Of a stretch of DNA of 64,000 nt, positions 26,794-36,900 are shown in pieces. Each line of letters begins with the position of its first letter. The stretch's first letter is position 1. The position numbers were made by a program, and so were the translations under genes. The stretch is from Achromobacter xylosoxidans A8 (GTDB lineage: Bacteria > Pseudomonadota > Gammaproteobacteria > Burkholderiales > Burkholderiaceae_B): contig NC_014640.1 of NCBI RefSeq assembly GCF_000165835.1, positions 4,030,001-4,094,000 on the forward strand, given 5' to 3'. The notes below the pieces were generated by a model. It was not told the origin of the DNA. It did no database searches and was given only the letters and a program-made list of their open reading frames with translations.

Positions 26794-26953
26794 GATGGCC
26801 GGCCGCTAAGCGCCGGCGGCATCGATCAATTCCGCCGAGGACTCCCGCAGGCACTCGGCGAATAGCTGCGTGGTAGATGTCGTGGTGTCTTCGCGCCAGT
26901 ACAGGATGGCCTCGCCCAAGGGGCCCAACGGCGGCAGCGGCAGCATCCGCATG
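26681..26953. repeat. 273-bp direct repeat, copy A
   Basis: Aligns without gaps to 29479-29751, with about 20 differences (about 93 % identity, counted by eye). Copy A spans the last 38 codons of the DUF3604 gene and the C-terminal codons of a LysR gene read on the minus strand. The two copies bracket the LysR/MFS cassette. Confidence 0.9.
26806..26953 (-). pseudogene. C-terminal fragment of LysR gene (copy of 29604-30575)
   Basis: On the minus strand this encodes the last 49 or so residues of the LysR protein whose complete gene is at 29604-30575 (...PLPPLGPLGEAILYWREDT..., ending at a TAG in the same place). It is cut at 26953, where unrelated sequence begins, so it has no start. Confidence 0.8.
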
Positions 26954-27121
26954 CAACATGGCAAGCAGCAGAAACGTTGCCTCACATGAGGTCAACCCGA
27001 CAAGCGTCAGATGCGCGCCGAGCAACTCCACCAACACCAGCGCGCGGAGCATCATCAAGGTCGGCCCATCGAGCCGCGGCCGGTGGTGGGAAATCTCCTG
27101 CAACGCAGCTTCTGCTCGGGC
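26954..27121. other. Short stretch between repeat copy A and cassette LysR gene
   Basis: 168 bp that belong to neither the 273-bp repeat nor the cassette LysR gene. A minus-strand frame (LDGPTLMMLRALVLVELLGA) looks protein-like and faintly STAS-domain-like, but runs into the LysR fragment and has no clear start. Probably a coding remnant carried with the cassette. Confidence 0.35.
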
Positions 27122-28051
27122 TTATGCGACGGAATCGGCGAGGGGCAAACGTACCGCATCCCTTTCCAGCGTTTCGATCAGTGCGTCGCGCATCACCGCG
27201 ACGGGTCGCACAAGACGGCCTGGCAGCACGCCATGCACGAGCCATACGCTCAGCCCGCTATTGAACTCCGGCACATCGACGATCTGCAGCGCATTGCGAT
27301 GCGGGCTGCGCGCCAGCACTTCAGGCGCAGCGAGCCCGACGCCCAAGGCGCGCGCGACCAGCGACAACTGCAGTTCCGAACCGAACGCTTCGACAGCGAC
27401 ATTGAACGGCAAACCCGCCGCAGACATGGCGCGGCTCAGTGCTGAACGCATTCCGCAGCCGTCCTGGTTCAGCACCCAGGGATAAGCCGCTAGATCGGCG
27501 AGCGAGACGGGTTTGTCGGGCAGACTGAACGAGCGCGGCGCGACGACGACCGTGGGCTTATAGGCGAGAAGCGTCGACGTCAGGCCTTCCGGCAACGGCA
27601 CGCTTTCGGGTAAAAGCACGACGACCGCGTCCGCCTTCGCCTTTTCGATGCCCTCCAGCAGTCCTGGCGACCAGCCCGCTGTCACGCGCAGCGTCAGATT
27701 CGGAAAGGCGGCACGCAGACGGTCGATGGGTTGTTCCAACGCCAGCTCAGACAAAAACGGCGGCACCCCGATCCTAAACTCGCCTGTCGGCTCGCTATCA
27801 GGCGACGCGACGGCCAGCAGGTCGTCGACCGCGCGTAGCACCGCACGCGCAAGGCCATAGACATCGCTTCCTGCCGCCGTCGGCTTGAGCGGCTTGCTCT
27901 GCCGGTCGAGCAACTCGATGCCGAGCATCGTTTCCAGATTCTGGACACGGCGCGTGAGTCCCGGCTGAGTCAGAAACAGCCTCTCTGCGGCCCGCACCAT
28001 TGAGCCGTTTTCGACCACTGCCACGAAAGCCTGCAAGTCACGCGTGTTCAT
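27122..28051 (-). CDS. LysR-family transcriptional regulator (cassette)
   Basis: 309 aa: winged helix with FVAVVENGSMVRAAERLFLT and TQPGLTRRVQNLE, then a LysR effector domain. Divergent from the MFS gene at 28151 with a 99-bp shared control region, so it most likely regulates that transporter. ATG 28051 begins at MNTRDLQAF, the standard family start. It lies inside the segment bounded by the 273-bp repeats. Confidence 0.92.
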   Translation of the reverse strand: MNTRDLQAFVAVVENGSMVRAAERLFLTQPGLTRRVQNLETMLGIELLDRQSKPLKPTAAGSDVYGLARAVLRAVDDLLAVASPDSEPTGEFRIGVPPFLSELALEQPIDRLRAAFPNLTLRVTAGWSPGLLEGIEKAKADAVVVLLPESVPLPEGLTSTLLAYKPTVVVAPRSFSLPDKPVSLADLAAYPWVLNQDGCGMRSALSRAMSAAGLPFNVAVEAFGSELQLSLVARALGVGLAAPEVLARSPHRNALQIVDVPEFNSGLSVWLVHGVLPGRLVRPVAVMRDALIETLERDAVRLPLADSVA

Positions 28052-28070
28052 AAAACAATCTCGCATAAAC

Positions 28071-28084
28071 ATTATCAAGATAAT
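28071..28084. promoter_or_regulatory. Palindrome between LysR and MFS genes
   Basis: ATTATCAAGATAAT is a perfect dyad (ATTATC/GATAAT around AA) in the 99-bp divergent intergenic region. Candidate LysR binding site; no proof of use. Confidence 0.5.
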
Positions 28085-28150
28085 TCAATTGTCGCATAAC
28101 GTTCTTGTCCTTAGGATGGGCCACACTCGTACACCCGGAAGCCCAAACCC

Positions 28151-29440
28151 ATGAGTCAACCCGCTGACGCCTGCGCTCGCAAACTGCCCTCCGCTTCGCT
28201 GCCCTCACTGCAAGCGGATGCGCCCCCAGGCGGTGGCCTGACCACGTCATTGACGATCTTTTTTGCCGCCGCCGTCGGCGTGATCGTCGTGAACCTGACG
28301 GCCGCGCAACCTCTGACGGGGCCTGTCAGCCGAGCACTGACTCTGCCGCCCGAGCTTGCCGGCGTGATCGCGATGCTCCCGCAACTCGGCTACGCCGCAG
28401 GTCTGCTATTGCTCGTACCGCTATGCGACCTCCTCGAAAATCGCCGCCTGATCGTGTGGACGCTCGCCTGCTGCGCGATGTTCCTCGGACTGGCGTCGCT
28501 CGCGCGATCAGGCTGGCTGTTCCTGGCATCGGTGTTCATGGCGGGGGCGACATCGAGCGTGATCCAGATGCTCGTGCCGATGGCGGCGTCGATGGCGCCT
28601 GAAAGCCGGCGCGGACGCGCAGTCGGCAACGTGATGAGCGGCCTGATGCTTGGCATCCTGTTGTCACGACCGCTCGCGAGCCTGATCGGCGGAACGTTTG
28701 GCTGGCGTGCGTTCTATTGCATCGCGGCGTTGGCCGACTTGCTGCTTGCAGTCGTGCTGCTGACACGGTTGCCGAGTCACACGCCGCACACGGCCGCTCG
28801 CTACCTGGACTTGCTGCGCTCGCTGTGGACCTTGCTGCGCACCGAACCCGTCTTACAGCGTCGCGCGACGCTTGCCGCGCTCGCGCTCGGTGCGTTCAGC
28901 GCGTTCTGGACAGCCATCGCACTGCTTCTCGCCCAGCCGCCGTTTTCGCTGGGTATGCAAGGCATTGCCGCCTTCGCGCTGGCGGGTGCAACCGGTGCGA
29001 TGGTGACGCCGCTCGCGGGCTACCTTGGCGATTGCGGCGCGGGGCGTGCGACACAAATCGCCGCGCATCTGGTGATGATCGCGGCGGTACTCGTGCTCGC
29101 GGCTGCCGGGGCTGGCTGGGGCGGGTTCTCCGCGGCCATGCATCCCGTCCTTGCACTCGCATTGCTGGTAGTCGGGGCGGCGGCGCTCGACGCCGGTGTG
29201 ATCGCCGATCAAACGCTCGGCCGACGCGCGATCAACCTGATTAATCCGGCGGCTCGTGGCCGATTGAACGCGCTCTTTGTCGGCATCTTTTTCGTCGGCG
29301 GCGCAATTGGTGCTGCGCTGTCAGGCGCGGCATGGGCATGGGCGGGATGGAATGGCGTGTGCGTCGTCACACTGGGATTCGCAATTGCCGTGTTTTTGTT
29401 CGGCTGCTTCGACCGTGCCGCGGAGTCAAGCCGCCGATGA
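28151..29440 (+). CDS. MFS transporter (cassette)
   Basis: 429 aa with about 12 predicted membrane segments after a cytoplasmic N-terminus of about 30 residues. MFS features include LLLVPLCDLLENRRLIVWT between helices 2 and 3 and MAPESRRGRAVGNVMSGLM between 4 and 5. Resembles YnfM-like drug/metabolite exporters. Divergent LysR upstream. Sits inside the repeat-bounded insertion; repeat copy B begins 38 nt after the stop. Confidence 0.9.
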   Translation: MSQPADACARKLPSASLPSLQADAPPGGGLTTSLTIFFAAAVGVIVVNLTAAQPLTGPVSRALTLPPELAGVIAMLPQLGYAAGLLLLVPLCDLLENRRLIVWTLACCAMFLGLASLARSGWLFLASVFMAGATSSVIQMLVPMAASMAPESRRGRAVGNVMSGLMLGILLSRPLASLIGGTFGWRAFYCIAALADLLLAVVLLTRLPSHTPHTAARYLDLLRSLWTLLRTEPVLQRRATLAALALGAFSAFWTAIALLLAQPPFSLGMQGIAAFALAGATGAMVTPLAGYLGDCGAGRATQIAAHLVMIAAVLVLAAAGAGWGGFSAAMHPVLALALLVVGAAALDAGVIADQTLGRRAINLINPAARGRLNALFVGIFFVGGAIGAALSGAAWAWAGWNGVCVVTLGFAIAVFLFGCFDRAAESSRR

Positions 29441-29478
29441 AGTGAACACGGTCACCGCCGACGGCGCAGTGCGCGAGG

Positions 29479-29751
29479 CGCTGCACACAGACTCCGACAA
29501 TGCCGTGTACCTGCGCATCACAACCGAGGACGGCTTCTTCATCTACTCCAGCCCGATCTATGTGGAACGGACCGGGGCCGGGCCGAAATAAGGCGGCCAG
29601 CCGCTAGGCGCCGGTGGCGTCGATCAATTCCGCCGACGACTCCCGCAAGCACTCGGCGAACAGCTGCGTGGTGGATGTCGTGGTGTCTTCGCGCCAGTAC
29701 AGGATGGCCTCGCCCAGTGGCCCCAGCGGCGGCAGCGGCAGCATCCGCATG
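29479..29751. repeat. 273-bp direct repeat, copy B
   Basis: Second copy of the segment at 26681-26953, same length and no indels. It carries a headless copy of the DUF3604 C-terminus (ALHTDSDNAVYLRITTEDG... to GPK, stop at 29591) and the true 3' end of the LysR gene at 29604. Confidence 0.9.
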
Positions 29752-30575
29752 GTTCCGCGCTGCACGTAGCGGCGCGCGAGCGACAGCGGCAGGATCGAGA
29801 CGTATCCGCCGTCGCGCAGCAAGGACAGGTTCAGTGCCAAGGAACTGGACTCGATGGTCGGGCGCAGCAGGGTCACGCCATGTTCGGCCAGGATTTCGAC
29901 CATGGTCGCAAAAGCGGGCGAACCCTGCATGGGCGTGATCCAGCGCACGTCCTGCAGGTCGCCCCAGGCCACGGGGGTGTCGGGGCCGCCCAATGGGTGG
30001 CGCGTGCCCACCACGAACACGAACGGCTCGTGATGCAAGGATTCGTGGCGCATCACCGGCAGATACCCGGTCACGCGGTTGCGGCCCAAGGCCAGGTCGA
30101 GGTTGCCTTCATCCATCATCTTGAGCAGGCGATCGAGCGTGGCTTCCACGAACGAGAACGAGGCGTTCGGCGCGCGCCGCGTGAACAGTTCGACGGCATG
30201 CGCGATCAGGGGTTGGGGAATCGTCACCACGGCGCCGAATCTCACATGGCCTGCCGTGCCAGAGGCCAGCGCCTTGACGTCGCGCCGCGCCAGTTCGATC
30301 TGGCGCAGGATCTCGCGCCCGCGTTCGACCAGCACGCGTCCTATGCGCGTCAATTCAATGGCGTTGCCCACGCGGCGCACGACCGGCGTGGCCAGCGCTT
30401 CCTCGATCTCCGCGATCTGCTTGGAGATGGCTGGCTGCGTGACGTGGAATGCCGCGGCCACCCGTGTCACCTGACGAAGCTCGCCCAGCGCCACCAGGAT
30501 ACGCAGATGCCCTAGCTTCAAGCCGCTGCGGAAGAAACGTTCTATCGAGTTGTCGGACGGCGTGCTGGCGGACAT
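29604..30575 (-). CDS. LysR-family transcriptional regulator of the catabolic operon
   Basis: 323 aa: helix-turn-helix in LGHLRILVALGELRQVTRVA to VTQPAISKQIAEIE, then an effector domain of the GbpR/PcaQ-like type (GRNRVTGYLPVMRHESLHHE). ATG 30575 (MSASTPSDN) is chosen as the family-like start. Divergent from the MFS-SDR-dehydratase-dehydrogenase operon with a 286-bp gap, so it is the likely regulator. The 3' end lies in repeat copy B. Confidence 0.92.
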   Translation of the reverse strand: MSASTPSDNSIERFFRSGLKLGHLRILVALGELRQVTRVAAAFHVTQPAISKQIAEIEEALATPVVRRVGNAIELTRIGRVLVERGREILRQIELARRDVKALASGTAGHVRFGAVVTIPQPLIAHAVELFTRRAPNASFSFVEATLDRLLKMMDEGNLDLALGRNRVTGYLPVMRHESLHHEPFVFVVGTRHPLGGPDTPVAWGDLQDVRWITPMQGSPAFATMVEILAEHGVTLLRPTIESSSLALNLSLLRDGGYVSILPLSLARRYVQRGTMRMLPLPPLGPLGEAILYWREDTTTSTTQLFAECLRESSAELIDATGA

Positions 30576-30861
30576 GTCGGGAGTGGAAAGACTGGGGAAT
30601 CTGTCGCCATCGGGTAATGGCGCAAGCCGCCAATCATAACCAAACGGTAATGCCGAATGCGGAAAGTGTGATTTGCCGCCGGGTCCAGGCAGCCCGTACC
30701 CTTCGAACGGACAGCACTGTAGCGCGGGCCTCTCATGAAGCATCGATGAATCACCGGGAGCAAGGATTGATCCCGCGTCGATGCCGCATCGCATAACCGA
30801 ACTCGCAGTCTGCCGAATAACTCGATGTGCCCCATGGCACACACCCACGGAGACAACACCC

Positions 30862-32190
30862 ATGAGCTCGTCCCTTTCCGGCGGCGCGCCGGCCTATGCC
30901 GGCTCGCAGGCCGCGCAGAATCCTGCGCAGCTAGACGCGCTGTACCGCAAGCTGGCCTGGCGCATCATGCCGTTCCTGTTCCTGTCGTTCATCGTCGCGT
31001 ACATCGACCGCGTGAACGTGAGCTTCGCCAAGCTGCAAATGCTGGCCGATCTGTCGATGTCGGAAACGGTCTACGGCTTGGGGGCCGGCATTTTCTTTCT
31101 GGGCTACTTCATCTTCGAGGTGCCCAGCAATCTGATCCTGCATCGCGTGGGCGCGCGCATCTGGATCGCGCGCATCATGGTCACGTGGTCGATCATTTCG
31201 TCGCTGACGATGTTCGCGCAAGGACCGCTGTCGTTCTATCTGCTGCGTTTCCTGCTGGGGGTGGCCGAAGCCGGCTTCTTCCCGGGCATCGTGCTGTATC
31301 TGTCGACCTGGTTCCCGTCGAGCCGTCGCTCGCAGATCATCGCCCTGTTCATGGTGGCCATCCCGGTGTCGGGCGCCATCGGCGGCCCGCTGTCCGGCTG
31401 GATCATGGAGCGGTTCGGTGGCATGCATGACCTCGCTGGCTGGCAGTGGCTGTTCCTGGTCGAGGGTATCGGATCGCTGCTGGTCGGGATCGCCGCCTTC
31501 TTCATGCTGCAGGACCGGATCGAGACGGTGAAGTGGCTGAACGCGGACGAAAAGCGCCTGCTGGCGCAGGATCTGGCCGCCGACGACAGCACCCGGGCCC
31601 GCCATAGCGTGAGGCAGGTGTTCGGCGACCGCAAAGTGTGGCTGCTCGGCCTGCTCTATTTCTGCATCGCCATGGGCAACTATGGCCTGGTGTTCTGGCT
31701 GCCGACGATGATACGGGCCGCGGGCGTGGCCAACCTGGGCAGTATCGGCCTGCTGTCGGCGGTGCCGTCGCTGGTCAGCGCGGTGGCGATGATACTCATC
31801 GCGCGCCATGCGGACCGCACCAACGAACGCCGTATCCACGTTGCCGTGTGCTGTGTGCTGGGCGCCGTCGGCATGCTGGTTTCCGTGCTGCTTGCCGAGC
31901 ACCTGTGGTGGTCGATGGCCGCCCTCATCGTCGCCGCCATCGGCATCAACTCGATCGCGCCGGTCTTCTGGGGCATCCCCACGGCGATGTTGAGCGGCGC
32001 GGGCGCCGCGGCGGCCATCGCGCTGATCAATTCCGTCGGCAACCTGGCCGGCTTCGTCAGCCCCTATGTCATCGGCTTTCTCAAGGACACCACGGGGCAG
32101 CTGCTGCCCGGCATGATCCTGCTGGCCTGCGCGCTGGTCGGCGGGGCCTTCATCGCCCTGTCGCTGCGCACGAAGCGGGGTCAGGCATGA
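30862..32190 (+). CDS. MFS transporter, anion:cation symporter family
   Basis: 442 aa with about 12 membrane segments. ACS-family features: IVAYIDRVNVSFAKLQM in helix 1, FFLGYFIFEVPSNLILHRVG, and LLGVAEAGFFPGIVLYLSTW. Family members import tartrate, phthalate, glucarate, 4-hydroxyphenylacetate and similar organic anions. ATGA overlap with the SDR gene downstream. First gene of the catabolic operon and its presumed uptake system. Confidence 0.93.
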   Translation: MSSSLSGGAPAYAGSQAAQNPAQLDALYRKLAWRIMPFLFLSFIVAYIDRVNVSFAKLQMLADLSMSETVYGLGAGIFFLGYFIFEVPSNLILHRVGARIWIARIMVTWSIISSLTMFAQGPLSFYLLRFLLGVAEAGFFPGIVLYLSTWFPSSRRSQIIALFMVAIPVSGAIGGPLSGWIMERFGGMHDLAGWQWLFLVEGIGSLLVGIAAFFMLQDRIETVKWLNADEKRLLAQDLAADDSTRARHSVRQVFGDRKVWLLGLLYFCIAMGNYGLVFWLPTMIRAAGVANLGSIGLLSAVPSLVSAVAMILIARHADRTNERRIHVAVCCVLGAVGMLVSVLLAEHLWWSMAALIVAAIGINSIAPVFWGIPTAMLSGAGAAAAIALINSVGNLAGFVSPYVIGFLKDTTGQLLPGMILLACALVGGAFIALSLRTKRGQA

Positions 32191-32966
32191 GCGTGCCCGT
32201 CTGTCTGGTAACCGGCGCGGCCAGCGGCATCGGCGCCGCCACGGCCCTGCGTTTCGCGCGTGAAGGCTGGGCCGTGGCCATCAACAATTTCGACCAAGGC
32301 ACCCGGGCGTCTGCCGAGGCGGTGGCCGCGCAGTGCGGCGACGCCGGCGCCCAGACCCTCATCGTGGATGCCGACGTGGGCGACGACGCCGCTTGCCGCC
32401 GCATGGTCGATGCCGTCGCGGCACGGTGGGGACGGCTGGACGCGGTCGTGAACAGCGCGGGCACGACCCGTGTGATTCCGCACGGCGATCTGGAAGCGGT
32501 CGACGCCAGCGAGTTCGAACGCGTCTATCGCGTCAACCTCATCGGCATGTTCCAGGTGACGCGCGCTGCGGCTCCCCTGCTGCGCGAGCATCCGGCGGGC
32601 GCGGCGTCGGGCTGCGTCATCAATATTTCTTCGCTGGCGTCCTTGAATGGCACGGGATCGTCCATCGCCTATGCGGCCTCGAAGGGCGCGGTCAATTCGC
32701 TGACGCTGTCGCTCGCGCGCAATCTCGCCCCGCAGGTCCGCGTGAACGCCATCGCCCCGGGCATGGTCGACGACGGCCTGCTGCGGCGCGTGCTCGGCGA
32801 CGAGGCCTACGCCCGCGTGGTCGACGGCATGCGCGAGAACGCGCCTCTCAAGCGGGTATCCCAGCCGTCGGAAGTGGCGGAACTGGCCTGGTTCATCGCC
32901 GCCCGAGCGCCGGCGATGACTGGCCAGGTGCTGGCCATCGAAAACGGCTTGATGCTCAACACCTGA
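32187..32966 (+). CDS. Short-chain dehydrogenase/reductase
   Basis: 259 aa, classical SDR: NAD(P)-binding TGAASGIG near the N-terminus, VNSAGT, catalytic Ser in [13 protein letters not shown] (Tyr/Lys pair) and NAIAPGMV. Oxidises or reduces a hydroxyl group of the operon's substrate. Coupled to the transporter by ATGA. Confidence 0.93.
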   Translation: MSVPVCLVTGAASGIGAATALRFAREGWAVAINNFDQGTRASAEAVAAQCGDAGAQTLIVDADVGDDAACRRMVDAVAARWGRLDAVVNSAGTTRVIPHGDLEAVDASEFERVYRVNLIGMFQVTRAAAPLLREHPAGAASGCVINISSLASLNGTGSSIAYAASKGAVNSLTLSLARNLAPQVRVNAIAPGMVDDGLLRRVLGDEAYARVVDGMRENAPLKRVSQPSEVAELAWFIAARAPAMTGQVLAIENGLMLNT

Positions 32967-33000
32967 GCCTCCCCCGAGACTGATACTAGGAATTCCATCC

Positions 33001-34743
33001 ATGAAAGATCTGCACAAACACCGCTCCCGCACGGTCACCGAGGGCGTGACGCGCGCGCCGCACCGCGCTTTCCTGCGCGCCACGGGCCTGGACGACGAGG
33101 CCATCGACAAGCCGTTCGTCGCCATCGTCGACACGTACGGCGAGAACACGCCCTGTTCCATGTCGCTGAACCAGATTTCGGACAACGTGCGTCTCGGAAT
33201 CGCGGCGGGCGGCGGCGTGCCGATACGCGGCTCGGCGATCTCGGTCTCCGACGGCACGTCGATGAATCACTCGGGCATGCGCTTCTCGCTGGTGTCGCGC
33301 GAGACCATCGCCGACAGCGTCGAACTGTTCGTGCGCGCCCACTGCTACGACGCGCTGGTCGGCGTGGCCGGTTGCGACAAGACCCTGCCCGGCATCCTGA
33401 TGGGCATGGTGCGCGTGAACGTCCCCGGCGTGTTCCTTTTTGGCGGGGCGATGCTGCCGGGCGTGGCCCCGGACGGCTCGCAGGCCACGATCCTGACGGC
33501 CATCGAGGCCGTGGGCGCGGCGCAGCGCGGCGACATGTCGGCCGAGACGCTGCGCGGCATAGAAAAGCGTTGCACGCCGACCGCCGGTTCCTGCCCGGGG
33601 CAATTCACGGCCAACACCATGGCGATGGTCGCTGAGGTGCTGGGGTTGGCTCCGCTAGGCTCGGCGATGGTGCCGGCCGTCTACAGCGAACGCATCGCGA
33701 TTGCCCGCCGCGCCGGTGAAAGCGTCATGCGCACGCTGCGCAACGGCGGGCCGCTGCCGCGCGACCTGGTGACGCGCAAGAGCCTGGAGAACGCCTGCGC
33801 GGCCGTCGCCGCCACCGGGGGTTCGACCAATGCCATGCTGCACATCCCGGCCATCGCCCACGAGGCAGGCATTGCATTCACGCTAGATGACGTCTCGGAC
33901 GTCCTGGCGCGCACGCCGCTCATCGGCGACATGCAGCCGGGCGGACGCTATCTTGCCGTGGACCTGCATCATGTCGGCGGCGTACCGGCGGTACTCAACG
34001 CCCTGCTCGCGGGCGGGCATATACACGGCGACACGCTCACGCAAAGCGGCGAAACGCTGGAAACGGCGCTGCGCGCCTTCCCCGGCCCCGACGGCCGCGT
34101 GGTCAAGCCGCATGACGAACCGCTCTCGCCCAACGCGGGGCTGGTGGTCCTGCGCGGCAATCTGGCCCCGGACGGCGCCGCGCTGAAAACCGCCGGCCTC
34201 AAGCAGCTGGTGTTCTCGGGCACGGCGCGGGTGTTCGAGACGGAAGAGGACTGCATGGCGGTGGTGGCCGCCGGCGCCTATCGGGAAGGCGACGTCCTCG
34301 TGATACGCAACGAAGGGCCCAAGGGCGGCCCGGGCATGCGTGAAATGCTGAGCGTCACCGCAGCGATCTATGGGCAAGGCATGGGTGAAAAGGTCGCGCT
34401 GCTGACCGATGGCCGGTTCTCGGGCGCGACGCGCGGCATGTGCATCGGCTATGTGGGGCCAGAAGCGGCGGCGGGCGGCCCGATACGCCTGCTGCGCGAC
34501 GGCGACCGCATACACATCGATGCGATCAAGGGGAGTCTGGACGTCGAACTCCCCGACGAGGAACTCGCGGAGCGGGCGAAGGCCAGCCAACCGTTCGTGC
34601 GCGGCAGGCTGGGCGGCGTGCTTGAGAAGTATGAAGCGCTGGTGCGTCCGGCCAAGCTGGGCGCCGTGACCCATTCCGGGGCCGTGACGTGGCCTTACGA
34701 AGCATCTCTTGGGGAAACGCCAGCCCAGGGAGGTCAACAATGA
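33001..34743 (+). CDS. IlvD/Edd-family dehydratase (dihydroxy-acid or sugar-acid)
   Basis: 580 aa. Conserved Fe-S ligand Cys in [20 protein letters not shown] and [14 protein letters not shown], and the C-terminal [22 protein letters not shown] motif. The family covers dihydroxyacid dehydratase of branched-chain synthesis and sugar-acid dehydratases (arabonate, xylonate, gluconate); location in a transporter/dehydrogenase operon favours a catabolic sugar-acid or related substrate. ATGA overlap with the next gene. Confidence 0.92.
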   Translation: MKDLHKHRSRTVTEGVTRAPHRAFLRATGLDDEAIDKPFVAIVDTYGENTPCSMSLNQISDNVRLGIAAGGGVPIRGSAISVSDGTSMNHSGMRFSLVSRETIADSVELFVRAHCYDALVGVAGCDKTLPGILMGMVRVNVPGVFLFGGAMLPGVAPDGSQATILTAIEAVGAAQRGDMSAETLRGIEKRCTPTAGSCPGQFTANTMAMVAEVLGLAPLGSAMVPAVYSERIAIARRAGESVMRTLRNGGPLPRDLVTRKSLENACAAVAATGGSTNAMLHIPAIAHEAGIAFTLDDVSDVLARTPLIGDMQPGGRYLAVDLHHVGGVPAVLNALLAGGHIHGDTLTQSGETLETALRAFPGPDGRVVKPHDEPLSPNAGLVVLRGNLAPDGAALKTAGLKQLVFSGTARVFETEEDCMAVVAAGAYREGDVLVIRNEGPKGGPGMREMLSVTAAIYGQGMGEKVALLTDGRFSGATRGMCIGYVGPEAAAGGPIRLLRDGDRIHIDAIKGSLDVELPDEELAERAKASQPFVRGRLGGVLEKYEALVRPAKLGAVTHSGAVTWPYEASLGETPAQGGQQ

Positions 34744-35633
34744 CGAAGACGCCACGCATCGGGTTTTGCGGCATCGGCCGCATGGGCGAACCCATGACCC
34801 GGCGGCTGTTGGCCGCTGGGTATGAGGTCGCTGTCTGGAACCGCTCCAGCGCGAAGCTCGGCTCCCTGCTCGATGCCGGGGCCGTGGCAAGCGCCACGCC
34901 TCGGGCGCTGGGCGCAAGCGTGGACATCGCCCTGCTTTGCCTGGGCGACGGCAAAGCCGTCGTGGACGTGGTGTTCGGCGAACACGGGCTGGCGCACGCC
35001 GCCACGCCGCCCTCTTCTCTCATCGACCATTCGACCTTGTCGCCCGCACTCACCCGCGCCCTGGCCCAGCGCTGGACGGCAGCAACAGGCGGCGTGTGGA
35101 TCGATGCTCCTGTCTCGGGCGGCACGGACGGCGCGGCCGCCGGCAAGCTGGCCATCATGACGGGCGGCCCGGCGGACACAATCGAATTGGTAACGCCCGT
35201 GCTGCGCACGTACGCCGCGCGCGTCACGCGCATGGGCGATGTCGGCGCGGGCCAGACCACCAAGCTGGCCAATCAAGCCATCGTCGCGACCACGCTCGCC
35301 GGTTTGGCCGAAGCCTTCGTGCTGGCCAAGCGCAGCGGCATCGATACTGCCGCCCTGCCGTCGGCCCTGCAAGGCGGCTGGGCCGATTCCGTGCTGCTGC
35401 AAACCTTATGGCCGCGCATGGTGACCCCGCCCGAGCATGCTACCGGTACGGTGCGCGTGTTGCTCAAGGATCTCGACGCGATTGCCGAACTCGCCGAAGC
35501 GAGCGCCACAATCCAACGCGTGCTGCCGGAAGTTCGCCGGCTGCTGCAGGATGCCGCGCAGCGTGGGATGGGGGACTGGGATCTGTCGCAGGTATTCCGG
35601 ATCGGCGAAGCGGAGAGTCAGGCCGGCGTGTAG
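34740..35633 (+). CDS. Beta-hydroxyacid dehydrogenase (HIBADH-like)
   Basis: 297 aa. N-terminal Rossmann motif [34 protein letters not shown] substrate-binding signature and the catalytic Lys region [11 protein letters not shown]. The family oxidises 3-hydroxyisobutyrate, tartronate semialdehyde and similar acids. Last gene of the MFS-SDR-dehydratase operon, coupled by ATGA. Confidence 0.92.
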   Translation: MTKTPRIGFCGIGRMGEPMTRRLLAAGYEVAVWNRSSAKLGSLLDAGAVASATPRALGASVDIALLCLGDGKAVVDVVFGEHGLAHAATPPSSLIDHSTLSPALTRALAQRWTAATGGVWIDAPVSGGTDGAAAGKLAIMTGGPADTIELVTPVLRTYAARVTRMGDVGAGQTTKLANQAIVATTLAGLAEAFVLAKRSGIDTAALPSALQGGWADSVLLQTLWPRMVTPPEHATGTVRVLLKDLDAIAELAEASATIQRVLPEVRRLLQDAAQRGMGDWDLSQVFRIGEAESQAGV

Positions 35634-35671
35634 CGGACTGGGCGTCAGGGAGCGTTTGGCGGCGCGGGACG

Positions 35672-35737
35672 CGTCGGGATGGAATTCGATCCCGGCGCTG
35701 CCCTGCCGCCTATCGGAAGCAGTTTCGGCAGTGGTGA
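35672..35737. pseudogene. Collapsed vestige of an isochorismatase/GlxA gene pair
   Basis: Minus strand: GSAGIEFHPD is identical to part of the isochorismatase-like protein at 37909-38526. Directly beside it on the plus strand, YRKQFRQW followed by a stop matches the last residues (YRKQFRQR) of the GlxA-type regulator at 38679-39629. Order and orientation equal the intact pair, with the intervening 1.3 kb missing, so this is most simply an old duplicate with an internal deletion. Confidence 0.6.
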
Positions 35738-36014
35738 TGGCGGCAGGGGAAGCGTGGGCGGCTTCCACATTTCCGAGGTAAGAGCAGCCTCAAACTGACA
35801 CCACTTGACCGGCGTTGAAACCCGTCTCTGCAACGCGCCTGGATGGGTTCACTGGGCCTTGGGCATCATGCTTTTGGATGGCTAGGCGCGTCGACGCCTC
35901 GTTGCTACGCTGGCTACCAGCATTCGTCAGAAACGCTCGGTCCAGTTATCGACACCCAAAAACATGCTCAGGCGCCGGACGCGTAATACCCCTCTTGCTC
36001 CGCGATTGCACGGA
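35738..36014. other. Non-coding stretch
   Basis: No convincing gene. The minus-strand sequence around 35765-35830 (VKWCQFEAALTSEMWK) looks like possible decayed coding or insertion-sequence end material, and 35798-35804 carries TGACACC, part of the dispersed-repeat core, but the match is too short to call. Confidence 0.35.
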
Positions 36015-36851
36015 ATGGCGTTCGTACGCCGCGGGATGCCATCAGTCCTGGTACTGGTTCTATTGACCGCCTGTGCCGCCCGCCCCCCAGGCGCCTATCC
36101 GATATTCACTCCAGAGTCCCGTGAGCCCTTCGCCACCGTCGCCGACGGCGGCAAACGCCTTATCGAAGAACGGAAAAAATACCAAGACCGCGCGGATCAG
36201 GCGCAACTTGGACTATATGAACAAAGCGATTGGACGCTGGCAGGCGTGGTCGTCGGCGTCACGGGCGGCTTGATTGGAAATGTGGCCACCACGGCCGCTG
36301 GCGCCGGCATTGCGGCAGGCGCGAGTCAATTGGCCGCGCGGTATCACTTAGAGGCTCAGCGCGGCTTTTTCGATGCGGCGGCGAAGAAGGCGGGCTGTGT
36401 GGTCACGGTGACGTACGTCTTGCAGAACAGCGCCCCACCGTCGTTGGTCGAAGCGCTCGACAAGCTGCCCATGCTGGTACGGTCCATGAATTTTGCGTCG
36501 ATGGAGATTCAATCGCAGCTGCGCCAGAATCTCAATACGCTGACGCCGGCCCCCATCGATGCTGCGGCGGTACTGGCGGCGTACAACAGTTACTACAAGA
36601 TGCAGAGCACACCGCTACAGGGTTCAGGCAAGAAGGTCGCAGGCGTCGCCATTCAAAATTATCAGGCGGCTGAACTACTCGCCAAGGAGGTAAAGCTGGC
36701 CCTCCTGGATATCGAGTCGTGTGTAAAGACGGGGGCTCCGGTCGCTCCATCCACACCGGCAGCTGCCCCGTCTTCAGCCGATACTGCGACGCCCTTGACG
36801 CAAGCCGATCCAGTCTTCGGTTGGTTGTTGAACGCCCCTGCAACGCAATGA
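36015..36851 (+). CDS. Putative lipoprotein with glycine-rich membrane segment
   Basis: 278 aa from ATG 36015 (MAFVRRGMPSVLVLVLLTAC): type II signal peptide with lipobox LLTAC. A second hydrophobic Gly/Ala-rich stretch (LAGVVVGVTGGLIGNVATTA to AGIAAGASQLAA) lies near residue 80, as in small inner-membrane or phage-related lipoproteins. The C-terminus is Pro/Ala/Thr-rich. An upstream in-frame ATG (35964) would mask the signal peptide, so the internal start is preferred. It precedes the M15 peptidase gene by 49 nt and may act with it. Confidence 0.65.
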   Translation: MAFVRRGMPSVLVLVLLTACAARPPGAYPIFTPESREPFATVADGGKRLIEERKKYQDRADQAQLGLYEQSDWTLAGVVVGVTGGLIGNVATTAAGAGIAAGASQLAARYHLEAQRGFFDAAAKKAGCVVTVTYVLQNSAPPSLVEALDKLPMLVRSMNFASMEIQSQLRQNLNTLTPAPIDAAAVLAAYNSYYKMQSTPLQGSGKKVAGVAIQNYQAAELLAKEVKLALLDIESCVKTGAPVAPSTPAAAPSSADTATPLTQADPVFGWLLNAPATQ

Positions 36852-36900
36852 CACTCCGCCCCCGCGCATAGACGACGCACCAAAAACACTGGAGACAATC

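Noticed and set aside
26741..27103. Leftward frame across the repeat copy A boundary
   Set aside because: It merges out-of-frame LysR-fragment sequence with unassigned sequence; at best a remnant, so not called as a gene.
35790..35833. Possible insertion-sequence end or copy of the dispersed repeat
   Set aside because: Only about eight bases match the repeat core and no inverted repeat or transposase remains could be confirmed.
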